A stretch of 14,749 nt of DNA, taken from assembly GCA_012800625.1 (NCBI GenBank), contig JAAZIY010000195.1:1-14749 (forward strand), written 5' to 3'. The translations under genes were made by a program, and so were the position numbers. The notes under the pieces were generated by a model. The model was given only the letters and a program-made list of their open reading frames with translations, did no database searches and was not told where the DNA came from. Shown here one piece after another: positions 1-7,280 of this stretch (the stretch's first letter is position 1; each line of letters opens with the position of its first letter). Source of the stretch: Lentisphaerota bacterium. GTDB lineage: Bacteria > Verrucomicrobiota > Lentisphaeria > Oligosphaerales > Oligosphaeraceae.

Positions 1-75
1 CACATCACCAAGGGTATTCCTGCGCAGATTCTCAAGAAAAAATTGAAATTTCAACAGAAAGTTTGCGTTTTTTAG
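1..75 (+). CDS. Possible 3' end of a convergent plus-strand gene (partial)
   Basis: An open frame enters from the left edge in frame 1 and closes at a TAG at 73-75, giving 24 residues. The peptide starts HITKGIPAQ and is then rich in Lys and Gln, ending in VCVF. Its basic composition resembles the tail of a DNA-binding or transposase-like protein, but no family is recognised and 24 codons can stay open by chance. If real, it converges on the minus-strand genes, with the terminator at 316-356 and the inverted repeat copy at 126-235 between them. A weak hairpin follows at 95-103/108-117 with no T-tract. Confidence 0.25.
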   Translation, partial: HITKGIPAQILKKKLKFQQKVCVF

Positions 76-125
76 GCTATTTCATCGAGTTTTTCTGTTT
101 TGTTGAGACAAAAACAGGTTGTTCG

Positions 126-235
126 AAATCTTGCAATTGCAGTTTACCTGCTTAATCAGCTTCCTTTCTTTGTGTCTTTTGTGCCTTTTGTGGTTAATGG
201 GCTTTTTGGATGCGGTCTAAGTTAGCGCCAATAGG
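126..235 (-). repeat. Dispersed intergenic repeat, copy A (inverted relative to the others)
   Basis: This copy runs opposite to the other six. Read on the minus strand it has a head (TTGGCGCTAACTTAGACC then CATCCAAAAAG), a degenerate CACAAAAG array at 168-193, and a tail at 141-170 containing GCAGGTAAACTGC, which can fold. The head matches copy B (TTGGCGCCAACCTAG then CATCCGAAAAG). The tail at 141-170 matches 14361-14390 in copy G at 26 of 30 positions. The stretch 1-393 holds no well-supported gene: it contains the possible gene tail at 1-75, this element, small hairpins at 284-301 and 302-314, and the terminator. Confidence 0.7.
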
Positions 236-315
236 CTTCCAGGCGGCATACAAGCAATACAAGATAAAAACAAAGCAGAAACTAAAGCCAGCCGCGGCTT
301 TTAGACTGGGTCTAT

Positions 316-356
316 AATAAAAAGCCAGGGCCTGGGAAAACCCCAGGCCCTGGCTT
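316..356 (-). terminator. Strong rho-independent terminator
   Basis: A perfect 15-bp stem (322-336 with 342-356, containing CCAGGGCCTGGG) encloses the 5-base loop AAAAC. On the minus strand it is followed directly by a T-rich tract (TTTTTATTATA). It starts about 37 bases after the stop codon of the Cys-rich gene at 394 and ends the leftmost minus-strand transcription unit. Confidence 0.92.
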
Positions 357-393
357 GGTTAGCTGTGGGAATTAGATTAAAAGGCCGGTGCAA

Positions 394-819
394 TTATTTT
401 TTATCAGCGGCCGCGTCGGTTTTTGTGCAGGCGCTTTGGCATGCGGTCTTCTTCGGCGCGCAAGCCGTTTTGGCTTCGCTGCCACAGGCGGCCTTACTGG
501 CCTTTTCGCTGCATTCAGCCTTCTTTGCTTCCTCGTTACAGGCGTTTTTTTTGCTGTCGCAAGCAGTTTTGGCCTCGCTGCACTCAGCCTTCTTTGCTTT
601 CTCGTTACAGGCGGTTTTTTTGCTGTCGCAAGCAGTTTTACAATTCGTGTTCATTTTCTTGCTCCTGGTTTCAGTATTACAGTTTTTGGTGCTTGTTTGC
701 TTGGTTTCACATTTGTCTGTCTTTCCCTTGCAGGCGGCGGCCTGGCTTTCCTTGGCGCTCAATTGCAACATTGCCAATAAAGCCAGAGCGCTCAAAAATG
801 TGAATAATCGTTTTTTCAT
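394..819 (-). CDS. Exported Cys/Lys-rich repeat protein
   Basis: A 141-residue protein of unrecognised family. Residues 1-27 form a typical Sec signal peptide: MKKR, then a hydrophobic Leu/Ala core, then a likely cleavage site after SQA. The mature part is dominated by Lys, Ala, Cys, Glu and Thr and has no aromatic residues. It holds 14 cysteines, many 7 or 9 residues apart. Residues 61-83 and 84-106 are a tandem repeat identical at 20 of 23 positions, and 110-133 look like a decayed third unit. The start has a good Shine-Dalgarno (AGGAG, 7 bases upstream). The gene begins 43 bases after the sugar kinase stop with no minus-strand terminator between, so co-transcription is likely; a strong terminator follows. 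Metal binding or disulfide cross-linking in the envelope is possible, but this is inference from composition only. Confidence 0.8.
   Translation of the reverse strand: MKKRLFTFLSALALLAMLQLSAKESQAAACKGKTDKCETKQTSTKNCNTETRSKKMNTNCKTACDSKKTACNEKAKKAECSEAKTACDSKKNACNEEAKKAECSEKASKAACGSEAKTACAPKKTACQSACTKTDAAADKK
502..639 (-). repeat. In-frame 69-bp tandem duplication inside the Cys-rich gene
   Basis: Two adjacent 69-base units (571-639 and 502-570) encode residues 61-83 and 84-106. They are very similar at the DNA level, including shared stretches such as TGCTGTCGCAAGCAGTTTT on the plus strand. This points to recent duplication or homogenisation rather than convergent composition, and the copy number could vary between strains. 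Confidence 0.85.
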
Positions 820-862
820 TATCTATCTCCTCTCGCAGAGCTCCGCACTAGGCGGATTTTTT

Positions 863-1891
863 TTAGCGGCGGCGGATTTTTGCAACTATCGCCGCGTCCA
901 TTTTTATTCCGGCCAGTTGCAAGGCCAGCAATGCGCTGCCTTTGATTTGGCTGAAGTCAGTGAGTTGCGCCTGGGCGGCGGGGAAATCATTTTGCATAAG
1001 TCGTTGAAAGACGCCGAGCATCGTTTCACCGGCCTTGAAAACGCCGCCCAGCAAGGCAATCCTTGGGGCTGACAAGTGCAAATCGGAGGCTAACGCGATG
1101 CAGATTTTGACAAGGCTGTGGGCGGCTTGTTCCAAGAGTTGCCTGGAAAACGGATCTTTTTTTTCGGCACAGGCGCAAACCACGGGGAAAAGTCCGGCCA
1201 CTGCCCGTCTGTCCAGCTGCGGCAGCGCCGCCTTGAAGGCATTTTTCAGGCAGAGTCGCTCCTCATAGCTCATTTGCTTGATGGGCTTCTGCAGGAAATG
1301 GCAGTCCTGCAAATGGCGTTTGAAGGGTGGCTCGGCGGCCAGGGCGGGCAGCAGCATGGTTTCGGGATGGCGGAAGTCCACTGCTTCGGCCAGTCCTCGC
1401 AGGGCGGCTTGGCCGACGCTATGTCCGCCGCCCAAGTCGTGCATCAAGGCACCCCAGCCGCCACAGCTGCGTCGCAGTCCGGCGGGATTTATCCCCAGGG
1501 CCACCACGCCGGTGCCGGCCATCAAGGCGATGTCAAAGCCCCAGTGCGGGGCGGCGACAAAGACCGCCTCGCCGCTGGACTCGCGGAACACCTGGACTTT
1601 GCTTGCCGGCAGCAAATTCGTCAAGGTCCTGGCCAGCTCCAGTTCGTTTAGTCCTCCCAGGCTGACATTGACGGCGGTGATTTGCTCGGCTTGCAGGCCG
1701 GCGTTTTGAAGTGCCGCCTGCAATATCGGGGCAATAATGCCCTGCAGTATTTGCTCATCGTGTATATTTGCCGCTCCCAGGCCATTTTGCCAGGCCAAAA
1801 GTTCGCCTTTGGCGTCCAGAATCCAGCATAGGGTCTTGCTGCCGCCGCTGTCAAGGGCGCAGACAAAAGGAGTGTGGGCGGTTTTTGTCAT
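863..1891 (-). CDS. BadF/BadG-type N-acetylhexosamine kinase
   Basis: A 342-residue ASKHA-fold kinase of the BadF/BadG/BcrA/BcrD ATPase family, most like N-acetylglucosamine kinases that use ATP to make the 6-phosphate in the cytoplasm. Visible motifs are the phosphate-1 loop DSGGSKT (14-20), AGTGVV (125-130), the family signature GGWGALMHDLGGGHSVG (144-160; the usual form is GGWGP..GDEGSG) and LLGGVF near the C-terminus. The ATG at 1891 is preferred; a TTG five codons upstream (1906) is an alternative, and neither has a clear Shine-Dalgarno. Repeat copy B lies upstream, and the Cys-rich gene follows 43 bases downstream. With the NagB-like protein at 11048-11794 it could form an amino-sugar route, although no NagA deacetylase is present. 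Glucosamine kinase or another hexosamine specificity cannot be excluded. Confidence 0.8.
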   Translation of the reverse strand: MTKTAHTPFVCALDSGGSKTLCWILDAKGELLAWQNGLGAANIHDEQILQGIIAPILQAALQNAGLQAEQITAVNVSLGGLNELELARTLTNLLPASKVQVFRESSGEAVFVAAPHWGFDIALMAGTGVVALGINPAGLRRSCGGWGALMHDLGGGHSVGQAALRGLAEAVDFRHPETMLLPALAAEPPFKRHLQDCHFLQKPIKQMSYEERLCLKNAFKAALPQLDRRAVAGLFPVVCACAEKKDPFSRQLLEQAAHSLVKICIALASDLHLSAPRIALLGGVFKAGETMLGVFQRLMQNDFPAAQAQLTDFSQIKGSALLALQLAGIKMDAAIVAKIRRR

Positions 1892-1963
1892 TTTTTGCGC
1901 TTTCAAGAAATAGTCAAGTAAAAAATGCGCCGGATTTCAGGATTGAGCCTAAGCTCGGGCTTT

Positions 1964-2068
1964 ATTCATTGGCGCCAACCTAGCCCCATCCGAAAAGGGG
2001 GGTCAGGCAGGAATTTGGACACGAAGACGCACAAAGACACACGAAGACACAGCAAGTCGTCTTCGTCT
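1964..2068 (+). repeat. Dispersed intergenic repeat, copy B
   Basis: Lies between kbl and the sugar kinase gene. The head (TTGGCGCCAACCTAG, then a hairpin CCCC-ATCCGAAAA-GGGG at 1984-2000) leads through AATTT into an array in 10-base register: GGACACGAAG 2017-2026, ACGCACAAAG 2027-2036, ACACACGAAG 2037-2046 and ACACAGCAAG 2047-2056. The tail GTCTTCGTCTAAAA follows. ACGAAGAC (2041-2048) and GTCTTCGT (2059-2066) form a perfect 8-bp inverted repeat with a 10-base loop. A second GGGGTCAG, also found at 1997-2005, occurs near 2125 next to the kbl stop codon. Confidence 0.85.
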
Positions 2069-2140
2069 AAAATGGGCATTGCGGCCAAGAACTTGTGTTT
2101 TGCTGGTTCAGAGGTTTTCTGGGCGGGGTCAGATGTAGGC

Positions 2141-3334
2141 CTATGGTTTTTTTTGCTGTAGCTTGTCGGCGCTTTCTTTGAAGGCCTGTATTGCCAGGTC
2201 AAGGTCCTCGAAGCTGTGTTCGGCAGAGAGCTGTGTTCTGATCCTGGCCTGTCCCAGGGGCACCACCGGGTAGAAGAATCCGCTGAGGTAGAATCCGGCT
2301 TCGAGCATAAGGGCGGCCATTTTTTGCGCCTTGTCGGCCTCCCCGAGCATAATCGGTATTATCGGGTGGTCTGCGCCTTTGAGTTCGAATCCGGCCTCGA
2401 GCAGTCCTTTTCTGAAGAATGCCGCCAGTTCGCGCAGTTTTTTTCTTCTTTGCGGTTCTTGGCGCAGCAGTTCGAGCGCCTTCAGCGAGGCTCCGATGAT
2501 GGCCGGCGACAGCGAGTTGCTGAACAGGTATGGCCTGGAGCGTTGCCGGAGCAGCTCGATGATTTCTTTGCGTCCCGATGTGAAGCCACCTCCGGCACCT
2601 CCGAGCGCCTTGCCAAAGGTGCTGGTGATCAGGTCTACGCGTCCCATGACCTGGCAATGTTCGATGGAGCCTTTGCCTTGTTCTCCCAGCAGTCCGGTGG
2701 CGTGCGAGTCATCGACCATGAGCAGTGCGTCGTAGCGCTGTGCCAGGCTGCAAATATCGGGCAGCGGGGCGATGATGCCGTCCATGGAGAACACTCCGTC
2801 GGTGACAATTATCTTGCGTCTGGCCTTGTGGGCCAGCTGCAGTTGTTTTTCCAGGTCATTCATATCGCAGTTTTTATAGCGGTATCTTGCTGCCTTGGAG
2901 AGTCTGATTCCGTCAATGATGCTGGCATGGTTAAGCTCATCGCTGATAATGGCGTCCTGCGCATTGAACAGCGGTTCAAACAGGCCGCCGTTGGCGTCGA
3001 AGCAGGAGCTGTATAAAATGCTGTCTTCGGTGCCGAGGAATTCAGAGACTTTTTGTTCAAGCTCCTCGTGTATGTTTTGGCAGCCGCAGATGAATCTGAC
3101 CGAGCTTAGGCCGAAACCGTATTCTTGCAGGCATTGCTGCGCGGCGGCGATGATTCTGGGGTCGGCGGCATATCCCAGGTAATTATTGGCGCAGAGGTTA
3201 AGCAGCCTGCGCCCGCCGGCCAAGCTGATCCAGGTTCCCTGTGGCGAGCGGATCGCTCTTTCCTGTTTATAGAGACCCTGGCTGCGTATGACGTCGATTT
3301 CGCCCTGCAATTCTTTGAAGATATCGTATTTCAT
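2141..3334 (-). CDS. kbl: 2-amino-3-ketobutyrate CoA ligase (glycine C-acetyltransferase)
   Basis: A 397-residue PLP enzyme of the alpha-oxoamine synthase family, essentially the length of E. coli Kbl. It cleaves 2-amino-3-oxobutyrate with CoA to glycine and acetyl-CoA, the second step of threonine catabolism, in the cytoplasm. Evidence: the N-terminal CANNYLG (48-54), the cofactor-binding DDSHATG (208-214), and the PLP-lysine motif TSTFGKALGGAGGG with K242. The closely related 8-amino-7-oxononanoate synthase and 5-aminolevulinate synthase are less likely because the gene sits next to tdh. It starts 35 bases after the tdh stop with no repeat or terminator between, so the two are very likely co-transcribed. 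The Shine-Dalgarno is weak. Gene order is tdh then kbl, the reverse of E. coli kbl-tdh. Confidence 0.93.
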   Translation of the reverse strand: MKYDIFKELQGEIDVIRSQGLYKQERAIRSPQGTWISLAGGRRLLNLCANNYLGYAADPRIIAAAQQCLQEYGFGLSSVRFICGCQNIHEELEQKVSEFLGTEDSILYSSCFDANGGLFEPLFNAQDAIISDELNHASIIDGIRLSKAARYRYKNCDMNDLEKQLQLAHKARRKIIVTDGVFSMDGIIAPLPDICSLAQRYDALLMVDDSHATGLLGEQGKGSIEHCQVMGRVDLITSTFGKALGGAGGGFTSGRKEIIELLRQRSRPYLFSNSLSPAIIGASLKALELLRQEPQRRKKLRELAAFFRKGLLEAGFELKGADHPIIPIMLGEADKAQKMAALMLEAGFYLSGFFYPVVPLGQARIRTQLSAEHSFEDLDLAIQAFKESADKLQQKKP

Positions 3335-3369
3335 GCTCTGCTCTTTTGCTTGCCTGATGTTTTTGTCGT

Positions 3370-4398
3370 TTATTCTTGCCAGTCCAGTATTACCTTGCCG
3401 GAGTTTCCTGATTTCATGGCTTGGAAGCCCAGCTCAAATTCCCTATAGTTGAATCGATGTGTGATAATAGGGGCGATATGCAGTCCGGACTCCAGCATAC
3501 TGGTCATCAGATACCAGGTTTCATACATTTCTCTGCCATAGATACCCTTGATAGTGAGTCCGTTGAAGACGATTTTCTGCCAGTCTGCGGCGGTATTTGC
3601 CGGCGGTATGCCCAGCATGGCTATTTTTCCTCCGTGGCACATATTTTCCAGCATGCTATTAAATGCCTGCGGGCTTCCCGACATTTCCAGTCCCACGTCA
3701 AAGCCTTCCTTCATATCCAGCTGTTTTTGCACTTCTGCCAGGTTTTCATGCCTGACATTGACGGTTTTCGCCAGGTTGAATTTTGCCGCCAGCTTCAGTC
3801 TGGCCTCGATGATGTCAGTGATCACCACGTGTCTGGCGCCGGCGTGTTTGGCGATCGCCGCGGCCATGATTCCTATGGGTCCGGCTCCGGTCACCAGGAC
3901 GTCTTCTCCCAGCACGGGGAAGCTCAAGGCGGTATGGGTTGCATTTCCCAGCGGATCGAAGCAGCTGAGCAATTCGAGCGGCAGTTTTTTGCTGCAATGC
4001 CATATATTGGTCACTGGCAAGGCCAGGTATTCGGCGAAGGCGCCGTCACGGTTGACGCCTATGCCCTGTGTGTTTGGGCAGAGGTGGCGCCTTCCGGCCC
4101 GGCAGTTTCGGCATCTGCCGCAGACCAGGTGCCCTTCGCCGCTGACCAGGTCGCCGATTTTCACATCATGTACATTTGCCCCTATATTCTCGACTCTGCC
4201 GACGAATTCATGCCCGATGACGCATGGTGTGCTGATGGTTTTCCTGGCCCATTCATCCCAGTCATAGATATGCACATCGGTGCCGCAGATGGATGTTTTC
4301 AGGATTTTGATAAGCACATCATTGACGCCGTATTCGGGCATGGGTACTTCTTTCAGCCTCAGCCCCGGGCCGGATTCATGTTTTACTATTGCTTTCAT
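3370..4398 (-). CDS. tdh: L-threonine 3-dehydrogenase
   Basis: A 342-residue zinc-dependent medium-chain dehydrogenase that oxidises L-threonine with NAD+ to 2-amino-3-oxobutyrate, the substrate of the next gene product. Catalytic-zinc residues C38 and H63-E64 (in GHEF) and structural-zinc cysteines 93, 96, 99 and 107 fall at the positions known from E. coli Tdh. The segment SICGTDVHIYDWDEW (36-50) is typical of threonine dehydrogenase rather than sorbitol dehydrogenase. The Rossmann loop GAGPIG is at 171-176, followed by an acidic residue at D195 that suits NAD. The 5' side abuts repeat copy C and shows no Shine-Dalgarno. The kinase fusion gene lies about 110 bases upstream across the repeat, so read-through is possible but unproven. 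Confidence 0.95.
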   Translation of the reverse strand: MKAIVKHESGPGLRLKEVPMPEYGVNDVLIKILKTSICGTDVHIYDWDEWARKTISTPCVIGHEFVGRVENIGANVHDVKIGDLVSGEGHLVCGRCRNCRAGRRHLCPNTQGIGVNRDGAFAEYLALPVTNIWHCSKKLPLELLSCFDPLGNATHTALSFPVLGEDVLVTGAGPIGIMAAAIAKHAGARHVVITDIIEARLKLAAKFNLAKTVNVRHENLAEVQKQLDMKEGFDVGLEMSGSPQAFNSMLENMCHGGKIAMLGIPPANTAADWQKIVFNGLTIKGIYGREMYETWYLMTSMLESGLHIAPIITHRFNYREFELGFQAMKSGNSGKVILDWQE

Positions 4399-4417
4399 TG
4401 TTGTTGCTCAAATTTTG

Positions 4418-4503
4418 AACCACTAAGACACACTAAGGGGAAAGGACACGAAGGGGCACGAAGGGACACTAAGAGACACGAAGGGACACAAAGACATACT
4501 AAG
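4418..4503 (+). repeat. Dispersed intergenic repeat, copy C (perfect 10-base register)
   Basis: Fills most of the gap between tdh and the kinase fusion gene. After AACCACTAAGACACACTAAG and a short purine stretch, six units sit in exact 10-base register from 4444 to 4503: GGACACGAAG, GGGCACGAAG, GGACACTAAG, AGACACGAAG, GGACACAAAG and ACATACTAAG. The array ends 6 bases before the last base of the kinase stop codon (4510). No clear head hairpin or inverted tail is present in this copy. Confidence 0.9.
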
Positions 4504-4509
4504 CAAGGC

Positions 4510-7275
4510 CTAGTCTGGGCTGTCGCTGAATTCCTCGTCTTGCAGCGGGTTTTCCTCGGGTTCCTCCAAGGCCCTGCTGTCGAGTTCGAAGCTCATGACA
4601 TATCTGAAGCCCACGTCTGATGGCGAGAATGGCTTGTCGTCCGCGCTGCCCAGGGGCAGGTATCTTCTGCTGCTGACGGCGCTGGCCCCTTTGATTTGAT
4701 ACAGGCCGCTGCCGTCGCTGAACAGGCTGGCGGTCCACTCGCGCACATTGCCGGCCATGTCATAGACTCCGTATATGGACTGGTCCAGCGGGAATTGCTT
4801 TGCGCTGGCGAAGCGGGGGTGTTTTTGTGTGGCGGCCAGGTTTTCCTTGGTGTAGGCCAGGGCGGGGTCGAAGTAGTTTCCCCAGGGGAAGAGCCTGCCG
4901 TCCACGCCTCTGGCGGCTTTTTCCCATTCATCGGCGCTGGGCAGGCGATAGTTGCCGCCGTTTTTTGTGCTCAGCCACTGGCAATAGGCCATGGCGCTTT
5001 CGGCATTGATGCCGACCACGGGGCTGTCCGGCTCGATGCCCTCGATGAGTATGCCCTCGCTGGACCAGGCTGGCAGGGCCGCAGGGCTGTCGGCGCTGAG
5101 GCTGAGCATGCTGCGATGCCTGGCGCGGTCGGCGTCATCCTCGAGGCTGTTCCAAAACTGCAGGTACTCCGCGAATGTGACCTCTCTTTCGAGGATGAAG
5201 AAGCCCGGCAGGCTGGCATTGCGGTACTGCGTGCTTTGCGAGGTGCGCCCGCCCAGCAGGCAGCGCCCGCCGGGGACAAAGACCATGCCAGGAGGGATGT
5301 CTTTGGGTATGGGGACAAAGAGCTCGAGGGTTTCGCCGTGTTGCAGGTACAGCGGATATAGCACTACGCCGCGGTCCGGCAGGAAGAATTTCAGCAGATA
5401 GTTTCCCTTGGGCAGCGGATAGGTGCCGGCTCGCCTTGACATCATAGGCATCTTGATGGCCTCGCTGTCGGGTCTGAGGCAGTTGTCCAAAGGGTCCTGC
5501 AGTATGGGGAAGAACTCGATTTCCGCTCCAAAGGGCTGGCTGACGATGTGCAGCTGACAGTCCCCGCGGTGATATTTCTCCATGTCCTTGAGGAAGTCCC
5601 GCATGGTTGGCGCACAGAGTTCAAATTTGCTGCCGAACTCATTTTTCGCCATTAGGATCCAGCGGTTGATTTCGGCGATGCGCTGATATTGTTTGGCGAA
5701 CTGCAGTCTTTCGACGATGATCTGCTGTTTGGCGGCAATCACCATGCCTCTTTTTTGCGATATGTACGAGAGTCCGTTGAGCAGCAGATATGCCTGGTCG
5801 TAGATGTTTATAAGCTCGGCCTCTTTTTCCTCGATTTTTATGTTTACCACGCTTTCGCGTCCAGCCAGGCTGCTGAAACTGGAGCTGGTTTGCAGTAGGG
5901 CGCTGCGTTCATCGAGCATTTTTCCCAGTTGCAGCAGGCAGGTCTGCCCCTCCTCTCGAAGCTCCTGCACGCGGTGGATGTTTTTCGTGTAGCTGAGCTG
6001 GTCTAGCACCAGGATAGAGACCAGGCTGGCGAGGACGGCGATGCAGGTGCTGAGCATAAAGGTGGTCTTGATCGGATTGCGCTTGGCCCATTTGAGCACA
6101 TTGGCGTGCCAGGGCGCTTTGTAGGCGCTGATTTCCCGTTCGCTCTGGTAGTTGTAGATATCGTGGATGAGGTCGGTTATGCTCTGGTAGCGCTCTTCGA
6201 GTTCGAGGGCCATCGCCTTCAGGCAGATAGCCTCCAGCTCGGCAGAGATGTTTTTGCCGTTAGGCCTGGTCTGCCGGGGATTGGGATAAGCGCCCGAGGT
6301 GACCGCGTTGAGCACTTCAGACTCCGCCTTGTACTGGTCGAAGGGGTTGTGGAAGGTGAGGATCTCGTAGAGGATGACTCCCATGGCGTAGACGTCGCAT
6401 CTGTGGTCCAGCTTCGAGTTCCAGCCCACGGCTTGTTCCGGAGCCATGTACCTGGGTGTGCCGTTGATGAAGTCGTCCAGGGTGAGATTGCTTTGCAGGC
6501 CTTTGGCGGCGAACTCGATTTCCTCCTCGACATTGCTGCTTTGAAGGGTGAACTCGCCGTCATCGCTAATGTCGACGGAGGTTTTCAGCGGTTTCATTTT
6601 ACGCACCAGACCCCAGTCAATAATGGTGACTTCGCCGTATTTTCCCACCAGGATATTTTCCGGCTTCAGGTCGCGGTGTATGACCCCCTTGCTGTGTGCG
6701 TAGGAGACCCCCTGGCAGGTTTTAAGATAAATTGCCAGCATCTTCGTCCAGGGATATTCCTGGACGTATTCCGGGTTGCCGTCGCGCAGCTGTCTGATAA
6801 TATTGCGCAGGGTGTCGCCCTGCTGTTTTTTCATGGTGAAATAGACGCCGTATTTTTTATCCACTCCCAGGGAGTGCATGGGCACTATATTTGGGTGTTC
6901 GAGCTGGGCGGTGGCGCGCGCTTCGCGCACTATGCGCTCGATGTGCTCGCGGCTGAATCTATATTCTGGTCGCAGCAGCTTGACGGCCACCAGGCGCCCC
7001 AGGGCGGCGTCAGTGGCTCCCATCACCAGGGCGGTGCCACCGCGACCAATCTCGCCCATGTTGCTGAAGTCCGGGGCATTGCTGCCCAGGTCTATGCCCA
7101 GCTCTTTCAGTGTGCGCTCGGGTACGGCGAGTATCTCGCTGCCGCTATATTCCGCCTTGATGATCTCAGTGGTGTTGTGGACAATATGGTCGGCACCCCT
7201 GGCGGTTTCCGCTGGGGAACGCGCATTTTCCGCCTCGCCAGAGGCTGTCTTTCTATAGTCCGAGGCTTCCGGCAT
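4510..7275 (-). CDS. Membrane Ser/Thr protein kinase with PEGA-like and FGE-like C-terminal domains
   Basis: A 921-residue fusion. Residues 1-72 look disordered. The Hanks-type kinase spans about 73-375: glycine loop GRGGTALV (77-84), VAVKLL with K99, HRDLKPEN (200-207, catalytic D202), DWG (220-222) in place of DFG, and APE (278-280). The DWG-to-APE segment is long, with an acidic Ser/Thr-containing insert at about 232-265. A basic stretch (KWAKRNPIK, 395-403) precedes one transmembrane helix at about 404-425, which puts the kinase inside and the rest outside. Residues 430-570 are partly helical, 572-655 resemble PEGA, and 660-895 resemble the FGE-sulfatase family (PGMVFVPGG, YRLPSADEWEKAARG, DMAGNVREW, DVGFR). 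The usual GGS(W/F) segment reads KGAS and lacks the catalytic cysteines, so ligand binding is likelier than formylglycine formation. ATG 7275 is 5 bases from repeat copy D, and no Shine-Dalgarno is seen; the GTG at 7302 lies in the repeat. Confidence 0.88.
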   Translation of the reverse strand: MPEASDYRKTASGEAENARSPAETARGADHIVHNTTEIIKAEYSGSEILAVPERTLKELGIDLGSNAPDFSNMGEIGRGGTALVMGATDAALGRLVAVKLLRPEYRFSREHIERIVREARATAQLEHPNIVPMHSLGVDKKYGVYFTMKKQQGDTLRNIIRQLRDGNPEYVQEYPWTKMLAIYLKTCQGVSYAHSKGVIHRDLKPENILVGKYGEVTIIDWGLVRKMKPLKTSVDISDDGEFTLQSSNVEEEIEFAAKGLQSNLTLDDFINGTPRYMAPEQAVGWNSKLDHRCDVYAMGVILYEILTFHNPFDQYKAESEVLNAVTSGAYPNPRQTRPNGKNISAELEAICLKAMALELEERYQSITDLIHDIYNYQSEREISAYKAPWHANVLKWAKRNPIKTTFMLSTCIAVLASLVSILVLDQLSYTKNIHRVQELREEGQTCLLQLGKMLDERSALLQTSSSFSSLAGRESVVNIKIEEKEAELINIYDQAYLLLNGLSYISQKRGMVIAAKQQIIVERLQFAKQYQRIAEINRWILMAKNEFGSKFELCAPTMRDFLKDMEKYHRGDCQLHIVSQPFGAEIEFFPILQDPLDNCLRPDSEAIKMPMMSRRAGTYPLPKGNYLLKFFLPDRGVVLYPLYLQHGETLELFVPIPKDIPPGMVFVPGGRCLLGGRTSQSTQYRNASLPGFFILEREVTFAEYLQFWNSLEDDADRARHRSMLSLSADSPAALPAWSSEGILIEGIEPDSPVVGINAESAMAYCQWLSTKNGGNYRLPSADEWEKAARGVDGRLFPWGNYFDPALAYTKENLAATQKHPRFASAKQFPLDQSIYGVYDMAGNVREWTASLFSDGSGLYQIKGASAVSSRRYLPLGSADDKPFSPSDVGFRYVMSFELDSRALEEPEENPLQDEEFSDSPD

Positions 7276-7280
7276 GTTTT

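Noticed and set aside
313..318. TATAAT on the plus strand
   Set aside because: No -35 box at a suitable distance and no plus-strand gene downstream; it is the complement of the T-rich tail of the terminator.
842..864. Hairpin TCCGC-ACTAG-GCGGA followed by eight T on the plus strand
   Set aside because: It resembles a terminator, but only for plus-strand transcription, where no gene is supported; the stem has just 5 bp.
3421..4620. 399-codon plus-strand open frame opposite tdh
   Set aside because: It overlaps tdh on the opposite strand, has no family motifs, and is explained by the base composition of the real gene.
4660..5295. True formylglycine-generating enzyme activity in the kinase fusion
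   Set aside because: The C-terminal segment keeps fold motifs but reads KGAS without the cysteines needed for catalysis, so only the fold is claimed.
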